21,933 nt of DNA. Origin: Sphingomonadales bacterium. Its GTDB lineage: Bacteria; Pseudomonadota; Alphaproteobacteria; Sphingomonadales; Sphingomonadaceae. The position numbers and the translations under genes are program-made. The notes under the pieces are model-generated. The model saw only the letters and a program-made list of their open reading frames with translations, searched no databases and had not been told where the DNA came from. The DNA is taken from positions 1 to 21,933 of the forward strand of contig JAIYAA010000112.1 of assembly GCA_027489295.1 (NCBI GenBank). The letters are read 5' to 3'. Below, piece by piece: positions 7,902-14,428 of this stretch. The first letter of the stretch is position 1. Each line of letters opens with the position of its first letter.

Positions 7902-7948
7902 GACAAATTGCGACACTTTGTCCGCGGGTATGACAAACGCCTGCGACA
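7902..7948. promoter_or_regulatory. Regularly spaced half-site cluster upstream of the EF-hand gene
   Basis: GACAAA (7902-7907), TTTGTC (7917-7922, the same hexamer inverted) and GACAAA (7932-7937) occur at exact 15-bp steps. A second motif, TGCGACA, follows two of them, at 7909-7915 and 7942-7948. The cluster lies between the MFS stop and the EF-hand start. It looks like a multi-site operator or activator region; the binding protein is unknown, although the response regulator encoded 750 bp downstream is an obvious candidate. Confidence 0.4.
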
Positions 7949-7970
7949 TGGCGGTGGGAAACCAGCCTTG

Positions 7971-7998
7971 TGCCGGGGGTCCGCCCCCGCCCCCGGCA
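7971..7998 (+). terminator. GC-rich hairpin between the MFS and EF-hand genes
   Basis: TGCCGGGGG (7971-7979) pairs perfectly with CCCCCGGCA (7990-7998) around a 10-nt loop. No T run follows, so it may be an incomplete terminator for the MFS gene, or a leader hairpin of the EF-hand transcript, ending 26 bp before its start codon. Confidence 0.4.
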
Positions 7999-8024
7999 TC
8001 CCATTCCAAATGCAGGAGTTCAGG

Positions 8025-8537
8025 ATGTTGAAACGTCTCACCCTTGCCGCACTCGGGGCATCGTTGCTCGCCGGGGTGGCCTATGCCGGCCAGCAGGCGC
8101 CGCAGGACGGCCCGCGCGGCCCGCGCCCCGATCCGCTCGCCATGGCAGACACCAACAAGGACGGTGTCGTGACGCGCGAGGAAATGCTCGCCGGTGTTCA
8201 GACCCGCTTCCAGCAAATGGATGCGAACCACGATGGCAAGGTGACGCCGGAAGAACGCGAGGCGTTCGACGCCGCGATGCGGGCCCGCATGGGCGGCGGC
8301 ATGCGCGCGCCCAGGGACCTCACCCTCGCCGACGAGCAGACGCGTGCGACCCGCATGTTCGACATGGTCGACACCAACCATGACGGCAAGATCGACGCCG
8401 CCGAGCGCGCCGCCGCCGCCAAGCGGATGATGGGCATGCGCCGCGGCCCCGGCGGCTGGCGCGGCCAGGACGGTCCGCCCCCGCCCCCGCCGGGCGACAT
8501 GCCGGCGCCTCCCCCTCCTCCGGCCGGCGGCAACTGA
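8025..8537 (+). CDS. Secreted EF-hand calcium-binding protein with proline-rich tail
   Basis: A 170-residue protein probably exported to the periplasm: MLKRLTLAALGASLLAG... with AYA cleavage after residue 21. Three canonical EF-hand loops are visible: DTNKDGVVTREE (42-53), DANHDGKVTPEE (66-77) and DTNHDGKIDAAE (116-127). All have Asp/Asn at positions 1, 3 and 5, Gly at 6 and Glu at 12. The stretch between loops 2 and 3 (about 85-110) is Met/Arg/Gly-rich, and the last 25 residues are low-complexity Pro/Gly. The frame opens earlier (7908), but the ATG at 8025 has GCAGGAG upstream and starts the signal peptide. It precedes a two-component pair by 159 bp. A calcium-buffering or sensing role is inferred. 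This resembles a loosely defined group of small sphingomonad EF-hand proteins of unknown role. Confidence 0.88.
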   Translation: MLKRLTLAALGASLLAGVAYAGQQAPQDGPRGPRPDPLAMADTNKDGVVTREEMLAGVQTRFQQMDANHDGKVTPEEREAFDAAMRARMGGGMRAPRDLTLADEQTRATRMFDMVDTNHDGKIDAAERAAAAKRMMGMRRGPGGWRGQDGPPPPPPGDMPAPPPPPAGGN

Positions 8538-8550
8538 CGCCAGCCGGAGC

Positions 8551-8660
8551 AGCCGGGCGGGAGCGTCGCGTCCTTCGTCGCGTCCGTCCCCGTCGGAAGC
8601 AGAAGTGCACCCCTGTCGCTTCATCGCGAGGGCCGCGTATCTCCTCCCTCCCGCCCGGCT
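8551..8660 (+). repeat. Long-range perfect 13-bp inverted repeat between EF-hand and response-regulator genes
   Basis: AGCCGGGCGGGAG (8551-8563) and CTCCCGCCCGGCT (8648-8660) are perfect complements separated by 84 nt. CTTTTCC follows the right arm. The enclosed stretch starts with a tandem 12-bp direct repeat (8565-8576 and 8577-8588, one mismatch). It could be a large terminator-like structure, an RNA leader for the two-component operon, or a small structured RNA. Confidence 0.45.
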
Positions 8661-8696
8661 CTTTTCCTCGCCCATAAAGGCGCTACGCTGTTGACC

Positions 8697-9416
8697 ATGT
8701 CCGAGGTTCCTCATCTGCTGCTGGTCGACGACGAACGGTCGATCCGCGAGCCGCTCGCGCAATATCTCACGAAGCAGGGCTTCCGCATTACCCAGGCCGG
8801 CGATGCCGAAAGCGCCCGCGCGCGCCTCAATGCCTATGCGATCGACCTGGTCGTGCTCGACATCATGATGCCGGGCGAGGACGGGCTGAGCCTGTGCCGC
8901 CACATCCGCGAGACGAGCGAGACGCCGGTCATCCTGCTTACCGCGCGCAGCGAGGAGACCGACCGGATCGTCGGCCTCGAAATGGGTGCGGACGATTATG
9001 TGGTGAAGCCGTTCAGCCCGCGCGAGCTTTCCGCCCGGATCAAGGTGGTGCTGCGCCGCTGGTCGGCGGGCGGCGCCAAGCAGCATGCGCCCGAAACCGG
9101 CTCCTTCGCCTTTGCGGGCTGGGTGCTGCGCACCGGGGAGCGCACCCTGGTCGATCGCGAGGGCGTTTCGGTGCCGCTGTCGACCGGCGAGTACAATCTG
9201 CTCCATGCGCTGGTCACCCGCCCGCGCCAGGTGCTGACCCGCGACCAGCTGCTCGACCTGACCCAGGGCCGCGAGGCGGCGGCGTTCGATCGCGCGATCG
9301 ACAACCAGGTGAGCCGGCTGCGCAAGAAGATCGAGCCGGATGCGAAGAACCCCACGATCATCAAGACGGTCTGGGGCGGCGGCTACACCCTCGCGGCCGA
9401 GGTTACCCGGCTTTGA
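8697..9416 (+). CDS. OmpR-family two-component response regulator
   Basis: A 239-residue cytoplasmic transcription factor. The receiver domain (about 6-120) has the acidic pair Asp11-Asp12, phosphoacceptor Asp55 in VLDIMMPGEDG, Thr82 in LLTAR and Lys104 in VVKPF, so the phosphorylation machinery is complete. The C-terminal winged helix (about 135-235) has LSTGEYNLLHALVTRPRQVLTRDQLLDL, the recognition-helix stretch AFDRAIDNQVSRLRKKIE and the wing TVWGGGYTL. The ATG at 8697 gives MSEVPHLLLVDDE. A TTG at 8691, in frame, is better spaced from an AAAGG at 8676-8680, so the start is uncertain by two residues. The histidine kinase gene follows with an overlapping start. Targets unknown; the EF-hand gene upstream and its half-site cluster are candidates. 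Confidence 0.95.
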   Translation: MSEVPHLLLVDDERSIREPLAQYLTKQGFRITQAGDAESARARLNAYAIDLVVLDIMMPGEDGLSLCRHIRETSETPVILLTARSEETDRIVGLEMGADDYVVKPFSPRELSARIKVVLRRWSAGGAKQHAPETGSFAFAGWVLRTGERTLVDREGVSVPLSTGEYNLLHALVTRPRQVLTRDQLLDLTQGREAAAFDRAIDNQVSRLRKKIEPDAKNPTIIKTVWGGGYTLAAEVTRL

Positions 9417-10795
9417 AGCGGTTCCTTCCCACCAGTCTCGTCGCCCGCATTGCCCTGCTCGTCGCAGCGGCGCTGTTCGTCGCGCAGGCGATCAATTTCG
9501 GGCTGCTGCTGCACGAGCGCCAGAAGGCCCGCTTCGCCATGGTGATCGTGCCCGCGACCACCCGGCTCGCCGACGCGGCCGAGCGCCTGCTGGCGCTCCA
9601 GCGCGAGACGCCGCTGCAGCCCGGCGCTGCGAAGAACCGCTTTCTTTCGGATCCCCGAACCCATGTCCGGCTGCATGCCGACAACCCCTTTGCCGGCGCC
9701 GACCGCTTCCGGCGCGCCGATGTCGAGCGCGATCTGCGGCGCGGCCTGGCGGACGCGGGCCTGCGCGCCGGCGGGATCATGGCCGCCCTGCGCCCGGTGG
9801 ACCCGCGGCGTCTGCTCGATCCCAAGATGGATCCGATCCGCGCCGAACGGCTGCGACGGATGGGTGCGGAGATGCTCGTCGCGGTCGAGCTGCCGGGCAA
9901 GGGCTGGCTGACGCTGTCGACGCCGTGGCCGCGGACCGATTATGATCTGATCTGGCAGCTGATCGCGCAGACGCTGATCCTCTATGTCGTCGTGCTGGTG
10001 CCCGTGCTGCTGGTGGGCGGCCGCATCGCCCGCCCGCTGCGGACGTTGACCGAGGCGGCCCGCACCTTCCGACCCGGCGACGATGCCGCCCCGATCCGCG
10101 AGCGCGGCCCCAGCGACGTCCGTGCGCTGATCGCCGCTTACAACGCGCTCGGCCGGCGGGTGACGACGATGCTCGACGAGAAGGACCGGATGCTGGGCGC
10201 GATCGGGCACGACCTGCGCACCCCGCTCCAGGCGTTGCGGGTGCGGATCGAATCGGTCGAGGACGACGACGACCGCGTGCGGATGGCCGATACGATCGAC
10301 GAGATGAGCCGCACGCTGGACGACATCCTCTCGCTGGCCCGGCTCGGTCGACCGAGCGAACCGAACACCGATGTCGACCTGGGCGCCCTGGTGGACGCGG
10401 TGGTCGAGGATTTCCGCGATCTCGACCATGACGTGAAGTTCGAGGAGCCCGCCCGCCTGAAGATGCGGCTGCGGCCGACGCTGATGCGGCGCGCGGTGCG
10501 TAACCTGATCGAGAATGCCGTGAAATATGGCGGCGGCGCCGAGGTCCGGCTGATCCCGGAGGCGCAGCGCATCACGATCGAGGTCTGCGATCGCGGGCCC
10601 GGCATCCCGGGCGGGAAGCTCGAGTCGGTGTTCAACCCGTTCACTAGGCTGGAGGAATCGCGCAACCGCGACACCGGCGGGATCGGTCTGGGGCTGGCGC
10701 TCGCCCGTGCGATCGTCAACGATGCGGGCGGCACGATCGCGCTCGCCAATCGCGACGGCGGCGGACTGACCGCGACGATCATGCTGCCGCGGTGA
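9413..10795 (+). CDS. Membrane histidine kinase paired with the response regulator
   Basis: A 460-residue inner-membrane sensor kinase. TM1 lies near residues 9-30 (VARIALLVAAALFVAQ). A periplasmic domain of about 145 residues follows, with no family I recognise. TM2 (about 178-202) leads into a HAMP linker (GGRIARPLRTLTEAARTF). The dimerisation helix has phosphoacceptor His266 in IGHDLRTPL. The ATPase domain has the N box NLIENAVKYGG (from Asn364), G1 DRGPGIP and G2 GGIGLGLAL, so it looks active. The start is inferred to be TTG at 9413, which overlaps the regulator stop as TTGA and gives MKRFLPTSLVAR. No ATG or GTG is better placed before TM1. Layout and pairing resemble EnvZ/OmpR-type systems. 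The signal is unknown; calcium is a guess from the EF-hand neighbour. Confidence 0.93.
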   Translation: MKRFLPTSLVARIALLVAAALFVAQAINFGLLLHERQKARFAMVIVPATTRLADAAERLLALQRETPLQPGAAKNRFLSDPRTHVRLHADNPFAGADRFRRADVERDLRRGLADAGLRAGGIMAALRPVDPRRLLDPKMDPIRAERLRRMGAEMLVAVELPGKGWLTLSTPWPRTDYDLIWQLIAQTLILYVVVLVPVLLVGGRIARPLRTLTEAARTFRPGDDAAPIRERGPSDVRALIAAYNALGRRVTTMLDEKDRMLGAIGHDLRTPLQALRVRIESVEDDDDRVRMADTIDEMSRTLDDILSLARLGRPSEPNTDVDLGALVDAVVEDFRDLDHDVKFEEPARLKMRLRPTLMRRAVRNLIENAVKYGGGAEVRLIPEAQRITIEVCDRGPGIPGGKLESVFNPFTRLEESRNRDTGGIGLGLALARAIVNDAGGTIALANRDGGGLTATIMLPR

Positions 10796-10803
10796 GGCAG
10801 ACG

Positions 10804-10914
10804 TAAGCCCCTCCCCTTCAGGGGAGGAGTTGGGATGGGGCAGTGGCTCGCATAGACCAAGAGAGGTTCTGGCATCCCTCCACCCCAACCCCTCCTCCAA
10901 GGAGGAGGGGCTTA
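10804..10914. repeat. Inverted pair of GC-rich REP-like intergenic elements
   Basis: Left copy 10804-10840 begins TAAGCCCCTCC and right copy 10876-10914 ends GGAGGGGCTTA; they are imperfect inverted copies of each other. Each has its own internal hairpin (CCCCTCC...GGGGAGG at left, CCCCTCCTCCAAGGAGGAGG at right) followed by a conserved GTTGGG-type segment. The 35 bp between them are not repetitive. This layout, two hairpin repeats in opposite orientation within an intergenic region, is that of REP/REPIN elements. I recall similar repeats in sphingomonad genomes but cannot verify copy number here. Confidence 0.6.
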
Positions 10915-10924
10915 GAGCAAATGC

Positions 10925-10962
10925 AAAAAGGCCGCGCTCCCCAACGGAAGCGCGGCCTTTTT
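10925..10962. terminator. Bidirectional intrinsic terminator (histidine kinase operon / ndk)
   Basis: AAAAAGGCCGCGCT (10925-10938) and AGCGCGGCCTTTTT (10949-10962) are a perfect 14-bp inverted repeat with a 10-nt loop. The T run on either strand makes it work in both directions. It lies 22 bp after the ndk stop on the minus strand, and 129 bp after the kinase stop on the plus strand. Confidence 0.92.
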
Positions 10963-10983
10963 ACTACCAAAACCCCCGGCCGT

Positions 10984-11406
10984 TCAGCCGACGATTTCTT
11001 CCGGCTGGAAGAAGAAGGCGATCTCGATCGCGGCATTCTCTTCCGAGTCCGAACCATGGACCGAATTGGCTTCGATCGACTCGGCCAGTTCCTTGCGGAT
11101 CGTGCCGGCGTCGGCGTTCGCCGGGTTGGTTGCGCCCATGATGTCACGGTTGCGCTGCACGGCGTTCTCGCCCTCGAGCACCTGCACCACGACCGGGCCC
11201 GAGATCATGAACTCGACGAGGTCGTTGAAGAAGGGGCGCTCCTTGTGCACCGAGTAGAAGCCTTCGGCCTGCTCGCGGGTCATGTGGATGCGCTTGGAAG
11301 CGACGACGCGCAGGCCAGCCTCTTCCAGCATCTTGGTGACGGCGCCGGTCAGGTTGCGGCGAGTGGCATCGGGCTTGATGATCGAAAAGGTCCGGGTCGC
11401 GGCCAT
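10984..11406 (-). CDS. ndk: Nucleoside diphosphate kinase
   Basis: A 140-residue cytoplasmic enzyme that moves the gamma phosphate from ATP to other nucleoside diphosphates through a phosphohistidine, balancing NTP and dNTP pools. The sequence is full length. It shows the N-terminal TFSIIKPDA with Lys11, [14 protein letters not shown], and the active-site signature NSVHGSDS with His117. The ATG at 11406 has CAGGAG upstream. It lies 74 bp after holC on the same strand and ends just before a strong bidirectional terminator. No unusual residues. Confidence 0.98.
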   Translation of the reverse strand: MAATRTFSIIKPDATRRNLTGAVTKMLEEAGLRVVASKRIHMTREQAEGFYSVHKERPFFNDLVEFMISGPVVVQVLEGENAVQRNRDIMGATNPANADAGTIRKELAESIEANSVHGSDSEENAAIEIAFFFQPEEIVG

Positions 11407-11480
11407 GGCCGTGCGGCTCCTGTAGTTGGTGATGGAAGGAAGTCGCGGCTTCCTAGTCTCCTGCCGTCTTCAATGCAAGC

Positions 11481-11921
11481 TCAGGCGACTTGCGCCCAGC
11501 GGCCATTGTCGTCCTGCCGCCAATAGCGGCGCTCGACCCCGTCGCGCTCGCCCAGCACACGCCACGCGACGCGCGCGGCGCCGATGCTGTCTTCGTCGAA
11601 CAGGTGGAAGGCTCGGTCGAAATCGAGCGCCTCGTCGCGCCACAGACCGTCGATCAGCGCGACGTTGCGGGCGCCGTTGCGGGGCGTCACGCCCTCCGCG
11701 ATCAGCGCCGGCTGCTCGGCGTCCCAATCGCCGCCGGCCTGCGCATGCGGCAGGAAGCTGGCAGCATTGTAGCTCCACAGCAGCTGATCGACGCGGGTGC
11801 GCAGGCCGGCATCGCCGGCCACGATCAGCAGGCGCCCGCCGCTCCCCAACACCTTTTCGGCGATCGAGGGCAGCACGCGGTCCAGCGGCGCGGCGGTAAG
11901 GTGATAGAAATCGACCTGCAT
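11481..11921 (-). CDS. holC: DNA polymerase III chi subunit
   Basis: A 146-residue protein of the HolC family, the clamp-loader-associated chi subunit that links the replisome to single-strand-binding protein. Visible are the N-terminal VDFYHLTAAPLDRVLPSIAEKVL, the Rossmann-like GGRLLIVAG, LLWSYNAASFLPHA, NVALIDG and FHLFDED. The frame is open to 11957, but the ATG at 11921 starts the usual MQVDFYHL. It is divergent from lptD across 120 bp (11922-12041) that must hold both promoters; I see no convincing consensus there. In related alphaproteobacteria I recall a leucyl aminopeptidase gene (pepA) next to holC; none is present here. Confidence 0.9.
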   Translation of the reverse strand: MQVDFYHLTAAPLDRVLPSIAEKVLGSGGRLLIVAGDAGLRTRVDQLLWSYNAASFLPHAQAGGDWDAEQPALIAEGVTPRNGARNVALIDGLWRDEALDFDRAFHLFDEDSIGAARVAWRVLGERDGVERRYWRQDDNGRWAQVA

Positions 11922-12041
11922 GCGGGGTCCCTTAGCCCGGATGTGCGTTTCGGCCAACGCGCCCGCCGTTGCGGATGCGCAATCGCTGCGATAGGGCGGA
12001 GGCCCGTCTGCCGGGGAGTGACGATAAAGGTGGGAGTTTTC

Positions 12042-14330
12042 GTGAAGCGCAAGGCCATGTTCTTCCCGGCCGCGCTCGGTCTGTGTCTAGCGGCACAGGC
12101 GCGTGCCCAGGAAACCCCCGAATCGCGCCCGGTTTCCGGCGACGCGGTACCGGCGGCGAATCTGCAGGACCGCCCGGTCGAGCCGGCACCGCCCTCGCCC
12201 ACCGGCCTGCCCGACGATCCGAACCAGGTGCAGTTCAGCGCCGATCAGCTCGATTATGACCAGGACGGCGACGTCGTCACGGCTACCGGCGACGTGCGGA
12301 TGTACCGGGAAAGCAACCGCCTGCGCGCCGACAAGATCACTTGGGACCGCCGCACCGGCAAGGTGATGGCGACCGGCAACATCGTCGTCGCCAACCCGCA
12401 GGGCGATGCCGCCTATGGCGACAGCATCGAACTGACCGACACGCTGAAGGACGGCGTGGTCGACAACATGCTGGTCGTGCTGGAAGCCGGCGGACGGATC
12501 GCGGCGCAGCGCGGTTCGCGCAACGACGGCGGCGTGATCACCGCGGAGAATGCCGCCTACACGCCGTGCAGCGTCACCGACAGCTCGGGCTGCCCCAAGG
12601 AGCCGTCGTGGAAGATCACCGCCGACCGGGTGGTCTATGATCCGGCGCGGCACCGCCTGCGCTATACCGGCGCGCGCATTTCGGTGTTCGGCCTTGCGAC
12701 CATCCCGCTGCCCGGTCTTTCGCATCCCGCCGGGGGGCAGAGCGCTTCCGGCTTCCTGGCGCCGGATGCCCATTACAGCCGCACCAACGGCTTCCAGCTG
12801 GCGCTGCCCTATTTCTTCAGCTTCGCGCCCAACCGCGACCTGACCGTAACACCGCGCGTGTTCACCAACACGCTGCCGATGCTGCAGGCCGATTATCGCG
12901 AGCTCAACAGCCTCGGGTCGTTCCGCCTGCAAGCCTATGGCACGTACAGCCGCCGCGCCGACGACCTGACGGTCACGCCGACCGCGGCCACGCTGCAGAA
13001 CGATTTCCGCGGCTATATCGATCTGGTCGGCCGCTATCAGCTCGACCCGAACTGGAGCGTGCGTGCCTCGTTCCGCGTCGCCAGCGACCGCACCTTCCTG
13101 CGCCGCTACGACATCTCTCGCGACGACCGCCTGCGCAACAACCTGGCGATCGAGCGGATCGATGCCGACAGCTATTTCGTCATCAATGCCTGGGCGGTGC
13201 AGACGCTGCGCGTCGGCGATCGCCAGGGGCTCCAGCCGATCGCGCTTCCCGAGCTCGACTATCGCCGCCGTCTCGACGACGGGCTGCTCGGCGGCAAGTT
13301 CGATCTGGAGGTGAATACGCTTGCGCTCACCCGCACCGGCGGACAGGATACCCAGCGCGCCTTCACCAGCGCGCAGTGGAGCCTCCGCCGCCTGACCAAC
13401 TGGGGCCAGGAGGTGAGCTTCACCGCCTTCACCCGCGGCGACGTGTACAACACCGCGGACACCGCCGCGACGACCGTGGCCAACTATCGCGGGCTGGAAG
13501 GCTTCCGCTTCCGCGGCATCGCGGCCGCCGCGGTCGACGTGAAATGGGCGTTCGTCGGCGATTTCCTCGGCGGCACGCAGCGGATCACCCCGCGCGTCCA
13601 GGTGGTGGCCGCGCCGCACCTCGCGAACATGGACGTGCCGAACGAGGACGCCCGTGCGGTCGACCTCGAGGATTCGAACCTGTTCGCGCTCAATCGCTTC
13701 CCGGGCTATGACCGGTTCGAGGATTCGACGCGTTTCACCTACGGCGTCGACTATGCGCTGTACCTCCCGGGGTTCAGCATCGAGACCAATGTCGGCCAGA
13801 GCTACCGCCTGACCAACCGCCCGACGCTGCTGCCGGACGGCACCGGCCTTACCGATCGCATGTCCGACATCGTCGGGCGCACGGTGGTCCGCTTCCACGA
13901 TTTCCTCAGCTTCACCCACCGCTACCGGCTCGACAAGGACGGGCTGGCGGTGCGGCGCAACGAGATCGACATGACGCTCGGCTCGCGCGCCAGCTATGTC
14001 CAGGTCGGCTATCTGCGGCTCAACCGCAACGTCGATCCGGCGCTGGAGGATCTGCAGGATCGCGAGGAACTTCGCCTGGGTGCACGCGTGCAGTTCGCCC
14101 GCTTCTGGTCGCTGTCGGGCTCGACGCTGATCGACCTGACCGACAAGCGCGAGGACCCCACCTCGCTCGCCAACGGGTTCCAGCCGATCCGCCACCGCAT
14201 CGGCCTGTTCTACGAGGATGACTGCCTCCGCATCGGCACCACCTGGCGCCGTGACTATGCCACCACCGGTGACGCGCAGCGGGGCAACTCGTATCTGCTT
14301 ACCCTCGCCTTCAAGAACCTCGGCCGCTAG
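12042..14330 (+). CDS. lptD: LPS-assembly outer-membrane protein LptD
   Basis: A 762-residue outer-membrane protein that, with LptE, inserts lipopolysaccharide into the outer leaflet. It has a signal peptide (KRKAMFFPAALGLCLAAQARA, cleavage after residue 22) and an N-terminal LptA-like beta-jellyroll (about 60-165: VQFSADQLDYDQDGD, TGDVRMY, ADKITWDRRTGKVMATGNI). A large C-terminal barrel ends in LLTLAFKNLGR. Mature cysteines are Cys176, Cys184 and Cys728; Cys728 in the C-terminal EDDCLRIG could form the inter-domain disulfide known from E. coli LptD. The start is GTG at 12042, preceded by GGGAG at ideal spacing; the ATG at 12057 would shorten the signal's basic end. First gene of the lptD-surA-pdxA-rsmA cluster, with 98 bp before surA. 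Confidence 0.95.
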   Translation: MKRKAMFFPAALGLCLAAQARAQETPESRPVSGDAVPAANLQDRPVEPAPPSPTGLPDDPNQVQFSADQLDYDQDGDVVTATGDVRMYRESNRLRADKITWDRRTGKVMATGNIVVANPQGDAAYGDSIELTDTLKDGVVDNMLVVLEAGGRIAAQRGSRNDGGVITAENAAYTPCSVTDSSGCPKEPSWKITADRVVYDPARHRLRYTGARISVFGLATIPLPGLSHPAGGQSASGFLAPDAHYSRTNGFQLALPYFFSFAPNRDLTVTPRVFTNTLPMLQADYRELNSLGSFRLQAYGTYSRRADDLTVTPTAATLQNDFRGYIDLVGRYQLDPNWSVRASFRVASDRTFLRRYDISRDDRLRNNLAIERIDADSYFVINAWAVQTLRVGDRQGLQPIALPELDYRRRLDDGLLGGKFDLEVNTLALTRTGGQDTQRAFTSAQWSLRRLTNWGQEVSFTAFTRGDVYNTADTAATTVANYRGLEGFRFRGIAAAAVDVKWAFVGDFLGGTQRITPRVQVVAAPHLANMDVPNEDARAVDLEDSNLFALNRFPGYDRFEDSTRFTYGVDYALYLPGFSIETNVGQSYRLTNRPTLLPDGTGLTDRMSDIVGRTVVRFHDFLSFTHRYRLDKDGLAVRRNEIDMTLGSRASYVQVGYLRLNRNVDPALEDLQDREELRLGARVQFARFWSLSGSTLIDLTDKREDPTSLANGFQPIRHRIGLFYEDDCLRIGTTWRRDYATTGDAQRGNSYLLTLAFKNLGR

Positions 14331-14428
14331 AAGACCCGGTCTGGGGGATTCGGCGCTCAGCCTTGGTTCAGGCACAATTGCGCATTAAGCGCTGCTTCCC
14401 GTTTGAGGATAAGGGTCGTTCTGAAGTG

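Noticed and set aside
6626..8041. 471-codon minus-strand frame opposite the MFS gene
   Set aside because: Spans an intergenic region and two hairpins; the composition is that of antisense noise, while the MFS motifs on the plus strand are unambiguous.
8470..8537. Pro/Gly codon run at the 3' end of the EF-hand gene as a possible DNA repeat or frame error
   Set aside because: The reading frame stays open to a normal stop. Proline-rich tails are common in such secreted proteins, and the codons vary enough not to be a simple tandem repeat.
9383..10900. 505-codon minus-strand frame opposite the histidine kinase
   Set aside because: Antisense to all the kinase motifs and runs through the REP-like repeat; no domain signature.
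12087..14375. 762-codon minus-strand frame opposite lptD
   Set aside because: Long only because of GC codon bias; lptD is clear on the plus strand.
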